From: JBFXDW01 sp050180745
GTDB taxonomy: Bacteria; Pseudomonadota; Alphaproteobacteria; UBA9219
DNA: 30,682 nt
Direction: 5' to 3'
Assembly: GCA_050180745.1 (NCBI GenBank)
Contig: JBFXDW010000007.1
Location: 1 to 30,682 of the forward strand
A program made the translations under genes and the position numbers. Of this stretch, positions 9,159-16,912 are shown piece by piece. The notes below the pieces were generated by a model. It ran no database searches. It had not been told where the DNA came from and saw only the letters and a program-made list of their open reading frames with translations. Position 1 is the first letter of the stretch. Every line of letters starts with the position of its first letter.

Positions 9159-11718
9159 GATCGCCCTCGCCAGAAAGAATGGAGGCTGGAACGTGGTAGA
9201 GCCGTGCCTGACCAAGGCCCGGTACGCGCATGCTGACGGTAAATTTGCCTTCCGCATCGCGCAGAATAAGCCCTCGCTGGGCGAGATAGCCCTTGACCAG
9301 TCCTTTGTTCAAACAGCCGACGACATCTTTGTTAAAGGCATCAGGAAGGATATAATATTCCCACGCCTCGTCAGCGGTCATTTTCTTGAATCCGGCGCGC
9401 TGGATGATTTTTCGGTCAACTGTGCCGTTGTTGGTGTTGTCTTGCCATGCTGCCTCGAAACGAGAGCTACCATGTTCCGAAATCAACGCTCTCAGATTTT
9501 TCTCGGCGTCTTTCCCCTCATGTGCCTGCGTGCCGCCCCGCGCAACCAGCCAATCGGTAAACAGACGAGCGCAGGCGCTCTCCGCTTCCCCTTCGGGCCA
9601 CGGCAATATGCCGCAAGCAATGGCAAGCTCCCCAACGGCGGCGACCAGCGCGAATTTCTGCCCCACGCGCATGACCTGCCCATCGCTATCGGCAGGGATG
9701 TTTTTCTCGACCCAATATTTTCTGGCTTTGGCGATGCTGTCCACAATAGCGGTTCTGTTCGCGCAAAGCATGTTCAAAAACGCATCCGCCACCGTTCCTG
9801 TGAACTGTCCGGCAAGGTGTTTCAGTTCGATAGAAAAACGGTTGCCGTCTGAAATCCCGTGGAGGTTTTCAAAGGCCCCATGACCGCACCCAGCGTCGGC
9901 AGGAAACTCGATGAAGCGGACGGTTTGCCCGGCCTTCGGTTTCCTCCCTGTTTCCTGCATTTTAGCCGCAAGGCCTGTTTCGCCGGAGCTGAGAAAAGCA
10001 AGCCGGAATTGCTCCACGGGTTTCGTCGCGCCATCGCGCTTTGACCGCGCCTTGCCTGTGCCGTTGCCCAGCATGTAGGTCATGGCATCCGCCGAAAATC
10101 CATCGACCTGCGACAACTCATCAAGAGCAAGAAAACCATCATTCGCTTGTCGCGCCAAACCTTCGGCGGCATTATCGGTCGTGCGCCAGCTTTGAAGCGT
10201 CGCGCCCCATACGGATGCGGCAACGATCAATATGGTGCTCTTGCCGATGGACGATCCGCCTTCCGCATGGCAACCAAAGTTTTCTTCGCCCAAGGGTTCA
10301 AGAAGCGGGCCTGTCAACGCGACGCATACGGCAAAAACAAGCCGGGTGTTTCCAACGCACAGCTGCCCAATGCTTTGTTGCCATTCCTGCAACGTGCCGC
10401 GCGAGATATGGCTGATGCTTGCTCGCGTTTGCTGCAAAACAATCCGTTCGCCGGATTTTTGTCCATAGACACGCTGCGGCAAAACATAGCAGCCATTATG
10501 CCAGCCCGTTTTTTGAACGCAAACCGCGCGCGCTTTCGGATTCGCCACGATGATATAGCTGTGCAACGTCTTATTTGCGTTGGGGGCAAGGCGCAAACCG
10601 AGAGAAAGCAGTTCCTCGCGGTAGGCTGTTCCGTCTCCGGCAAGGGATGCCATCGGCAACACATATTCCTTGCGCCGCCCGTCATTGTCGATGATGACAC
10701 AGACGCGCCCCCAGTTTTGAGCCTGACCATCGCGGGTTTGATGCGTGATTGCAAGATAGGAGCAAAACCACGTCCATTCTATTGTCGGCTTGCCCATTTC
10801 GTCTTTTGTTTCTCTTGCATACTCCACGCCGTTCGGGGTCAGACGAAACTTTGATCCCATTTTTCCGTTGATGTCGGAAAGCTCGGACTCCTTTATATAG
10901 GGAGGCAGAGGAGCGAACTTAAGAAGCCGTTCCATATCCTGAAACGTCCAGCCGTCCTCAAGGGCATCGGCCAGATCGTAGCCTTGCGGCACATCGCAAC
11001 CGCGCGGCTCGAATCCGGTTTCGACTGGAAGCCGTTTACCTATGGCATCGGCAGGCAAATGGGAAATGCTATCCACCCCCGCAGTAACGCACAGGTCATA
11101 AACAGCGTCGCCAAATTGACCGCCCGCTTCGTCATGGTCGGTGGCGATGATAACGCGCCGCCCCTTGACCGCCGACCAATCCGTTTTTTGTGGCGACTTC
11201 GCTCCATGCATGGGCGTGGTAGCAACATAATCGGGGAAAAGGGTCTTGGCGGCTTCGGCGGTTTTTTCTCCTTCGCAAACAAGAATGGTTGTGTCATGTT
11301 GTGCCAGAATTTCCGGCAGGCGATAAAGCGGGCGCGGTGTTGGCATGCCTGCGCTACGCCATGCCTTTCTGCCGTTGCCCAGATCGCAATAACAGAGGGG
11401 CAGGATTTTCTTTTCTCGCTCACCTGTTTCTTTGTTGGTAATGTCCCACCGCGCCACATACCCGATAAGCTGGCCATCGGCCTGATGGTAGGGATAGAGG
11501 ATTGTTGGCTTGCCGCCAAAATCCGGCATCGCAAAATTGCATAGCGGCGCATCGGCGGGAACTGGAACGATTGGCATCTTTGCGGGTTTTGCTTGCGTCC
11601 CATTATTGCCGCCACTCTGCGCGGCGGCGATTTCCTCCGGCTGCAAGGGGGCTGTGGCAATCTCCGGCAGTAATTGAACCTCTTTGCAAGAAGTATGGAT
11701 CGGCTGTTGCGCGGTCAT
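9145..11718 (-). CDS. Toprim-DUF927 primase-helicase of an integrative element
   Basis: The 857-residue protein probably primes and unwinds element DNA in the cytoplasm. A Toprim-like region spans about 70-240, with the acidic motifs EGEK (149-152) and DHDEAG (194-199). A DUF927 helicase-like region follows from about 285, with Walker A GGSSIGKST (487-495) and a Walker B-like FLALDE (529-534). The start ATG overlaps the stop of the preceding gene as ATGA, with GGAGG just upstream. The N-terminal CHC2-like piece seen in many relatives is not in this protein but encoded separately by the preceding gene. It lies in a same-strand cluster behind an integrase, so the element may replicate after excision. 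P4 alpha-type proteins are the nearest known functional parallel. The biochemical role is inferred from motifs. Confidence 0.88.
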   Translation of the reverse strand: MTAQQPIHTSCKEVQLLPEIATAPLQPEEIAAAQSGGNNGTQAKPAKMPIVPVPADAPLCNFAMPDFGGKPTILYPYHQADGQLIGYVARWDITNKETGEREKKILPLCYCDLGNGRKAWRSAGMPTPRPLYRLPEILAQHDTTILVCEGEKTAEAAKTLFPDYVATTPMHGAKSPQKTDWSAVKGRRVIIATDHDEAGGQFGDAVYDLCVTAGVDSISHLPADAIGKRLPVETGFEPRGCDVPQGYDLADALEDGWTFQDMERLLKFAPLPPYIKESELSDINGKMGSKFRLTPNGVEYARETKDEMGKPTIEWTWFCSYLAITHQTRDGQAQNWGRVCVIIDNDGRRKEYVLPMASLAGDGTAYREELLSLGLRLAPNANKTLHSYIIVANPKARAVCVQKTGWHNGCYVLPQRVYGQKSGERIVLQQTRASISHISRGTLQEWQQSIGQLCVGNTRLVFAVCVALTGPLLEPLGEENFGCHAEGGSSIGKSTILIVAASVWGATLQSWRTTDNAAEGLARQANDGFLALDELSQVDGFSADAMTYMLGNGTGKARSKRDGATKPVEQFRLAFLSSGETGLAAKMQETGRKPKAGQTVRFIEFPADAGCGHGAFENLHGISDGNRFSIELKHLAGQFTGTVADAFLNMLCANRTAIVDSIAKARKYWVEKNIPADSDGQVMRVGQKFALVAAVGELAIACGILPWPEGEAESACARLFTDWLVARGGTQAHEGKDAEKNLRALISEHGSSRFEAAWQDNTNNGTVDRKIIQRAGFKKMTADEAWEYYILPDAFNKDVVGCLNKGLVKGYLAQRGLILRDAEGKFTVSMRVPGLGQARLYHVPASILSGEGDHVDA

Positions 11719-12047
11719 GGCGTACCTCCGATTATACGAAGCACGGCCTTTGCCGCTTCGCCTTGGGACAGCCCCAGCACATAGGCCACGAGCGAAGTCA
11801 CATCGCCGCCCGATGCGCTAACCGCAAAGTCAGCCCATTTGCCCGTCCGAAGATTGATCTTGAAACTCCCAAGGGCGGCATCGGCCCGATGAGGGTTCAA
11901 AGCCACATATTCAGGGCCGATGGTTTTGCCTTGAGGCAACACGCGGTGGAGGATCGCAGGCAGGAACGGCAAAGCCTGTTCATGCACGCGCGCGAAATAG
12001 TCCCGATCAATCCGCGTGGCTTGTCGGGATGAGAGCGCGGCCCCCAT
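11715..12047 (-). CDS. Primase N-terminal (CHC2-like) fragment protein, 110 aa
   Basis: The C-terminal half (GSFKINLRTGKWADFAV, then GGDVTSLVAYVLGLSQGEAAKAVL) matches what I recognise as the region that precedes Toprim in many alphaproteobacterial phage-type primases. The zinc-binding Cys and His residues of a true CHC2 domain are absent. The gene starts in the sequence TAATG, overlapping the stop of the upstream gene by one base, and ends in ATGA, overlapping the primase start by four bases. It therefore looks like the first part of a split primase, translated in step with the second. A frameshift splitting a once single gene is possible, but the clean ATGA with GGAGG argues for a real two-gene arrangement. 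Confidence 0.78.
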   Translation of the reverse strand: MGAALSSRQATRIDRDYFARVHEQALPFLPAILHRVLPQGKTIGPEYVALNPHRADAALGSFKINLRTGKWADFAVSASGGDVTSLVAYVLGLSQGEAAKAVLRIIGGTP

Positions 12048-12313
12048 TATCGTATCCCCCGACGGGCAAGGCTTTGAGGCTGCCGATCCTCGACCCGTTC
12101 AAGTTTAAGCAGCCAGTCGCGAACGGCCTCAATCCGGTAATAAACCCGCCTGCCGATCACGACATAAGGCGGGGATTGGCGCAGGGCGCGGTCGCGCTGG
12201 CAGGTGCGAATGGTCACGCCGCGCTGGGCGGCATATTCATGCTCGCTAAGAAAGCCCTCCAAAACCGAAGGTTTACGCTTTTCTGCGAACTCATGTGAGT
12301 TTTTCTGTTCCAT
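12047..12313 (-). CDS. AlpA/excisionase-like helix-turn-helix protein
   Basis: An 88-residue protein starts at the ATG at 12313, which has GAGAGG seven bases upstream; a longer frame to 12352 lacks such a site. The segment LSEHEYAAQRGVTIRTCQRDR, then PPYVVIGRRVYYRIEAVRDWLL, has the layout of the HTH_17/excisionase family: a winged helix-turn-helix with an arginine-rich wing and a closing helix. Such proteins bend DNA for excision or switch on integrase genes. It heads the primase operon (TAATG overlap with the next gene), so it may control excision and replication together. Family assignment is by pattern only. Confidence 0.78.
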   Translation of the reverse strand: MEQKNSHEFAEKRKPSVLEGFLSEHEYAAQRGVTIRTCQRDRALRQSPPYVVIGRRVYYRIEAVRDWLLKLERVEDRQPQSLARRGIR

Positions 12314-12380
12314 GATGTTTCCTCTCGTTGATAAGGCGACTTGCGCCGACAAGAGGAAATGTAAGAAAGGTCTTTATCCC

Positions 12381-12403
12381 AAAAAATTACCCCAAAACTG
12401 GGG
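12381..12403 (-). terminator. Weak hairpin plus U-tract after the 12429-13154 gene
   Basis: On the minus strand, CCCC-AGTTTT-GGGG is followed by TAATTTTTTGGG. The 4-bp stem is short, so termination would be weak. It separates the integrase pair from the excisionase-primase operon. Confidence 0.35.
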
Positions 12404-12428
12404 ACGCGTAAAAAGTTTGCACGTTTAT

Positions 12429-13154
12429 CTATTTGTTTTTGGCTGAGGAATCTGTCCCGATTTCAGAAAGACGATGTTGGATGGTTTTGGGATGCGGCGC
12501 TTTTCTGTTCGGGAAGTTCTTTTTGAACCATGATTCGAGGTAATAGGCCTCACTGCGGAACGAGCCTTCGTAACGCCCCGCTTTCTGACGCTTTTCGTAT
12601 TCTTGAAGGATCGTCGGCATTTCGGACGGACGGCCCCCACGGCCTTTAACGTGGGGCGCAACATCGACGGTTGCGGGTTCTTCCTTCTTCGACACGGGGA
12701 CTTCCTTGGGTTTTTCCGGTTCTGCGCGCGGGCCGATCCGCACGTCATAGAGCAAAAAGCCGGGACCTTCCACGACACCCTTGTAAACGTTTCTCAAACG
12801 TATGGTTGCCCATGCGCTGGCAGGGATTTCGCGCCAAGGGGCAAGCGGCGAATTTTCCCGCGCCCACGCCGTAAGGCGTCCGTGATACAAGAGGGCGATA
12901 AAATCGGCCTGCGCTTTTTCAAGTATCTCGAGTTTCTCATGCACCAATTCTTGCGTGTGCCTGTCAAACTCATCGGGTGAGTTTATTTGCTTCCCGTTAT
13001 CGTCGATGGTATAGACCCATTTGCCCTCATGTTCGAGACGCTTTTCGACCTCGTTATATCGCTTCACCAAAAGAGGATCGCGGTATTGCTGGCACGCGTG
13101 CAATATTTTGATCGTTTTCGCGGCCTCAGGCGGGAGTCCGTCATTTTGCTGCAT
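12429..13154 (-). CDS. Hypothetical protein of the integrative element, 241 aa
   Basis: I do not recognise a family. The N-terminal ~110 residues are charged and helical (coiled-coil-like around HTQELVHEKLEILEKAQADF). A segment WAREN...WREIPASAW follows near 110-130, then a Lys/Glu/Pro linker (PEKPKEVPVSKKEEP). The last ~80 residues (GRGGRPSEMPTILQEYEKR to TIQHRLSEIG) resemble a small DNA-binding helical region. The ATG at 13154 lies within the end of the integrase gene (14-bp overlap), so the two are probably cotranslated. Genes in this place beside element integrases often modulate recombination or sense host state, but nothing in the sequence proves that here. Confidence 0.7.
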   Translation of the reverse strand: MQQNDGLPPEAAKTIKILHACQQYRDPLLVKRYNEVEKRLEHEGKWVYTIDDNGKQINSPDEFDRHTQELVHEKLEILEKAQADFIALLYHGRLTAWARENSPLAPWREIPASAWATIRLRNVYKGVVEGPGFLLYDVRIGPRAEPEKPKEVPVSKKEEPATVDVAPHVKGRGGRPSEMPTILQEYEKRQKAGRYEGSFRSEAYYLESWFKKNFPNRKAPHPKTIQHRLSEIGTDSSAKNK

Positions 13155-14556
13155 GAGAACCTTTCTTCTTGGCCTTTTCCCGGCCTTCGATTTGCGCTGC
13201 CGCTGGCATAATCACTTCCCCGACCATATCCGCTGCTTGGCGAAGCGGGCCGTCATATAAATGTGCGTAACGCTGCGTCGTTTGCACCTGCGTATGTCCT
13301 AACATTTGACCGATAAGCGGCAGGGACGCCCCCGCTGAAACGAGAATGCTGGCAAACGAATGCCGCAGGTCGTGAATGCGGACATTCGGCCAGTCAATGG
13401 TAATGACGTGTCCTTCCTTGTCCTTTATGGGTTTTCCAGCGCGGTTTTTCTTTGGAACTTTTTCTGTCAACCCAGCCGCCTTGCAAACCGTGATCCATGT
13501 CCGACGAATTTCTTGGATTGGTTGATCCGGTGAAACATCGCTTGGAAAGACAAAGGGGCTTTTCTTGGTGGTTTTGTCTTTGTGCCGCGCTTCCTGAAAA
13601 TCCACTTCAGCCTGTTGCTTTATCTGGATCAAAAGATTGAGCGCAGGAGCGTTAAGAGGGACGCGGTGCAACTTACGTTGCTTCGTATGAGCGCTTGGCT
13701 TCGTCCAAATGCCGTTTTCAAGATCGAACATATCCCATGTCGCGCCCGTAACCTCGCTACGGCGCGCGCCTGTCAGCATCAGCAGCTTGATCGCGTTCGC
13801 CACCGACCGATCCGAATGCTCGGCCAAGGCAAGAGCCAACGCTGCGATTTCTTTTTTGTTGAGATAGCGCGTCCGTTTTTCTTCGGGATTGTGCCGAACG
13901 CCTTGCACAGGATTCTTATCCAGCCAACCCCACCGGATCGCCAGATTCAGGGCGCGTTGCAGGGATGAAACGGCGCGGTTTGCACGGATGGGAGCCTTGC
14001 GCGTTTCCGTTATGTCACGGTGAAGATTGTCAATGTCTGTTGCCTGCAGAAGGTGGATTTTGTCCTTGCCGAACTTGGGCAAGATCAAGTTTTCCCACAT
14101 GCTTTTTTCGTTCTTTCGTGTTTTTTCAGCCTTGCTGGGAAACCATTCGATTTTGTAACGCTCCCAAAGGTCTTGCATGGTCGGTGCTTCGCGCAGTTTT
14201 TGGCGCGCGCCCATCGGATTGATGCCTTTATCGACATCCTGCTTCATGTCTTTGGCGGCTTCACGCGCGGCTGAAACTTTCCAATCAGGAAACGCGCCGA
14301 TGGTGATGCGGTATTGCCGTCCGGTGAAACGATAATCGAGAATGAAGGACTTTGCGCCGCCAGCCGTAATGCGAAGGCCGAATCCTTTGGTCGTTTTATC
14401 CCACATGATCCGTTGCCCATGCCTAGGGGAGAGGGCTTTGCGGGCTTCTGTATCTGTGAGATTGAAGGCGGTCTCTGTTTCCCGTGTCAACACTATGTCA
14501 ACAACTCCGGTTGCAATGGCTGTGAATGAATGTCGCAACGATACCGAATATTTCAC
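13141..14556 (-). CDS. Tyrosine recombinase integrase (DUF4102/P4-like) targeting tRNA-Arg
   Basis: The N-terminus has the arm-binding domain of P4-type integrases (GFGLRITAGGAKSFILDYRF, then RITIGAFPDWKVSAAREAA). The core-binding domain covers the middle. The catalytic residues are visible: R in LTGARRSEV, H and R in HDLRHSFAS, H in LGHTQVQTTQ and the tyrosine in QRYAHLYDG. The frame opens at a GTG at 14556 without a good binding site. A GTG at 14493 (giving MLTRETE), with GGAG 11 bases upstream, may be the true start. The enzyme cuts and joins at the 3' end of tRNA-Arg(UCU), a fragment of which lies 84 bp away at 14640-14689. It is followed directly by an overlapping hypothetical gene. Confidence 0.93.
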   Translation of the reverse strand: MKYSVSLRHSFTAIATGVVDIVLTRETETAFNLTDTEARKALSPRHGQRIMWDKTTKGFGLRITAGGAKSFILDYRFTGRQYRITIGAFPDWKVSAAREAAKDMKQDVDKGINPMGARQKLREAPTMQDLWERYKIEWFPSKAEKTRKNEKSMWENLILPKFGKDKIHLLQATDIDNLHRDITETRKAPIRANRAVSSLQRALNLAIRWGWLDKNPVQGVRHNPEEKRTRYLNKKEIAALALALAEHSDRSVANAIKLLMLTGARRSEVTGATWDMFDLENGIWTKPSAHTKQRKLHRVPLNAPALNLLIQIKQQAEVDFQEARHKDKTTKKSPFVFPSDVSPDQPIQEIRRTWITVCKAAGLTEKVPKKNRAGKPIKDKEGHVITIDWPNVRIHDLRHSFASILVSAGASLPLIGQMLGHTQVQTTQRYAHLYDGPLRQAADMVGEVIMPAAAQIEGREKAKKKGSHAAK

Positions 14557-14639
14557 AAATTATCAACGATAAATCAAAGCATTAACCAATATTTTAGGAT
14601 TTAGCGATATTTTTCAAATGTGTCTGAAAGAGGCCTAGT

Positions 14640-14689
14640 TCTGCCTTCTAAGCAGTAGGTCGTGGGTTCGAATCCCGCAGGGCGCACCA
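14640..14689 (+). other. Attachment site: 3' fragment of tRNA-Arg(UCU)
   Basis: From 14641 the sequence reads as the 3' side of a tRNA: an anticodon stem-loop with loop CTTCTAA (anticodon TCT), variable loop, T-stem GTGGG/CCCGC with TTCGAAT loop (14662-14678), acceptor strand AGGGCGC (14679-14685), discriminator A and CCA (14687-14689). The matching 5' acceptor (GCGCCCT) and D arm are missing upstream. It is therefore a left-over attachment site copy, not a working tRNA gene. Confidence 0.85.
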
Positions 14690-14733
14690 CTTTTCAATGG
14701 GTACATACCGGAGACATAGGTTACAGAATGTAC

Positions 14734-14982
14734 CTAAGAGATAGGGAACACTTTAGGGCCGAAAGGGTTGTCTAAAGGTTGCAGAGTTTTCTCCTCCAAG
14801 TCAATATAGCCGAGATCATAATCCATAAAAGAGACGAGCCAGATATTGTCGTCAACCTCCTTGAGCCCGACGGCTTGACCGGCGAGGGATCGGCTAAGAT
14901 TGATCTTCTTTTTGTGCATACAGATGCGACCGCAAGATGTGACATGAAGCACCTTGTCATGCAAGGGAAATCTGCTTATCAA
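14734..14982 (-). pseudogene. C-terminal remnant of an IS481-like transposase
   Basis: The 82 residues (CGRICMHKKKINLS, then GQAVGLKEVDDNIWLVSF and DYDLGYIDLEEKTLQPLDNPFG) match the C-terminal tail that I recognise from IS481-type DDE transposases. The catalytic core is missing, and the sequence past about 14960 no longer fits the family. The stretch 14699-14740, containing GGTACAT and ACCGGAGACATAGGTTACA, is probably the terminal inverted repeat of the original insertion sequence. It sits 10-50 bp outside the tRNA-Arg attachment site. It is a dead scrap; the open frame itself is probably not translated. Confidence 0.72.
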
Positions 14983-15136
14983 AGACTACACGCTGTTGCT
15001 GGTGTGGCTGTACTGTCCATTGGCTTGCACTTCATTTCCTTCTGCGCCCAAGCTCTCGCCCCTTCTTACCTTCTAAAAATCATGGGGTGATAAGGGGAGG
15101 GGATAGGAATATTTTCAGCCCCCCCCCGATCCCTGT

Positions 15137-16633
15137 TTAAACTGGCCGCATTGTCGGGAACGCAATCACGTCGCGGATAGAGGCGCTGTCGGTCAACAGC
15201 ATCGCCAACCGGTCCATACCCATGCCCATGCCTCCCATAGGAGGCATGCCAAAGGATAGTGCCTTGATGAAATCATCATCAATCGGATGAGGCGGTTCAT
15301 CGGGGCCGCGTTTTTGTTCAGCTTGTTCAAGGAAGCGTGCTTTTTGATCGCGAGGATCGTTCAGCTCGCTAAACGCGTTAGCGATCTCCCAGCCGTTGAC
15401 AAACGTCTCGAAGCGTTGCGCCACATGGGGGCGATCTGGCCATGCCTTAGAGAGCGGTGATATCTCCTTAGGTAGGTCAATCACATGGGTAGGCTGGATC
15501 AGCTTGTCTTCGACTTTTTCATCGAATACAGCCTCAACTACTTGGCCCCAGCTTATGCCTTCCTCGGTATGAACACCGACAGATTTGGCCGCTTGACGAG
15601 CTTCTTTTGCATCCGTGATGGCAGCCAGATCAATGCCCGCATGTTCCTTGATTAAATCGGTCATGCTGCGGCGAGGCCATGGTGCGGTGAAGTCCAACTC
15701 TTTATCACCATAGGTGATTTTTGTTGTGCCATGAAGAGTCTTTGCTAGGTGTTCGACGATCTTTTCTGTGATCTCGATCATAGACGTAAAATCGACATAG
15801 GCTTGGTAAAGCTCAAGTGTTGTGAATTCGGGGTTATGTTTGAGGCTCAGGCCCTCGTTACGGAAGCAGCGGTTGATTTCAAAGATTTTCTCACTGACTC
15901 CGCCAATAACGAGGCGTTTGAGATGAAGTTCAGGCGCAATACGCAGGAATAAAGGAATGTTCAGTGCGTTGTGGTGCGTTTCAAAAGGTTTGGCAATCGC
16001 GCCACCTGCGATTGTATGAAGCATAGGCGTTTCAACTTCAAGAAAATCTTGGTCCTCCAAGAAATGCCGCAAGGTCGAAATCATTTTGTAACGCGTTCGC
16101 AACGTATCCCTTGCTTTTTCATTCGTGGCGATATCTTGCTCACGATGGCGGAAGCGGAAATCCATGTCGTGCAGTCCATGGTATTTCTCTGGTGGTGGCT
16201 CAATAGCTTTTGAGAGGAGCGACAATTTTTCCGCATCTACTGTAATCTCACCACGAGGGGTGCGGCGGACTTTCCCCGTCACGCCGATGATGTCGCCAAG
16301 GTCTAAAAGTTTAAGTAACGCTTTTGTATCTTCGCTTTCTTCCTTGATATTATGGAAGATTTGGATTTTTCCTTGATCGTCTTGAAGGTCTATAAACATA
16401 CCGTTGTTGCGATTGGACATGATGCGTCCCGCAACGCTGACGGTGGTGTCGGTCCTCTGGCCATTCTCAAGAGAGGCGAATTTCTCCTTTATCTCAGCCG
16501 ATGAGGTATCCTTGTCGAACTTTGTGACATAAAAGGGATTGCCGAATTTTTCCGTGATCTCATCGAGCCGCGCCATCCGGCGGGCGATTTCGTCTTCGGT
16601 TCTGGGTTCTTCTGGTGCTTCGTTCTTTGACAT
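15137..16633 (-). CDS. lysS: Lysyl-tRNA synthetase, class II
   Basis: This enzyme charges tRNA-Lys with lysine using ATP. The 498 residues match the usual bacterial length. An N-terminal OB-fold for anticodon binding (VSVAGRIMSNRNNGMFIDLQD) is followed by the class II catalytic core. Motif 2 reads INRCFRNEGLSLKHNPEFTTLELYQAY and motif 3 reads GMGMGMDRLAMLLTDSASIRDVIAFPTMRP near the C-terminus. The ATG at 16633 (MSKNEAPEE) is preferred. A TTG 33 bases further up gives an 11-residue extension that looks unrelated to the family. The gene is transcribed divergently from hppA, with about 280 bp between the starts. It appears complete and lies outside both mobile elements. Confidence 0.96.
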   Translation of the reverse strand: MSKNEAPEEPRTEDEIARRMARLDEITEKFGNPFYVTKFDKDTSSAEIKEKFASLENGQRTDTTVSVAGRIMSNRNNGMFIDLQDDQGKIQIFHNIKEESEDTKALLKLLDLGDIIGVTGKVRRTPRGEITVDAEKLSLLSKAIEPPPEKYHGLHDMDFRFRHREQDIATNEKARDTLRTRYKMISTLRHFLEDQDFLEVETPMLHTIAGGAIAKPFETHHNALNIPLFLRIAPELHLKRLVIGGVSEKIFEINRCFRNEGLSLKHNPEFTTLELYQAYVDFTSMIEITEKIVEHLAKTLHGTTKITYGDKELDFTAPWPRRSMTDLIKEHAGIDLAAITDAKEARQAAKSVGVHTEEGISWGQVVEAVFDEKVEDKLIQPTHVIDLPKEISPLSKAWPDRPHVAQRFETFVNGWEIANAFSELNDPRDQKARFLEQAEQKRGPDEPPHPIDDDFIKALSFGMPPMGGMGMGMDRLAMLLTDSASIRDVIAFPTMRPV

Positions 16634-16912
16634 GATGGAGCCGTTTTTTGGTAAATTTAGTGACAATGGTCCAGTTTAAGAGCCATTAAAGGGAAGTACA
16701 AGCCTTTCCTTGCATATTTGCGCGAATAATGGGAGGAGGGATGACATGGAAAAGGAATGTGAAAAATGGGGGGAAACGTGAAGGAAGCCCCCTGAATCCT
16801 GAATGCTGAATTCTGACCCCTGAAAAATCCCTGAGTCTTCTCTCTTGCGTTTGTGTCCATTTTTAGGCATCCTGCGGGCCGTTGTTAATCATAAAAATGA
16901 GGGAATCGGCAA

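Larger units (their letters stand above)
7860..14689. mobile_element. Integrative element at tRNA-Arg(UCU), right part; left end not identified
   Basis: The element holds an integrase, an excisionase-like protein, split primase-helicase genes and origin-like repeats, and is bounded on the right by a tRNA 3' fragment. No structural phage or conjugation genes are seen. The given left limit is only the end of the RTX gene. An intact tRNA-Arg, expected at the left junction, is not in the window, so the element may reach beyond base 1 and include the RTX gene. Confidence 0.6.

Noticed and set aside
8932..9852. 306-residue plus-strand frame opposite the accessory and primase genes
   Set aside because: Antisense to two well-supported overlapping genes; no family motif.
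14641..14689. Working tRNA-Arg gene
   Set aside because: The 5' acceptor strand and D arm are absent upstream, so it cannot fold as a full tRNA.
15119..15127. Run of nine C just past the lysS stop codon
   Set aside because: Outside any gene and no sign of phase variation; probably neutral.
16657..16870. Short minus-strand frames between lysS and hppA
   Set aside because: No binding sites, Ser/Phe/Pro-rich low-quality translations; the 280 bp is better read as the divergent promoter region.
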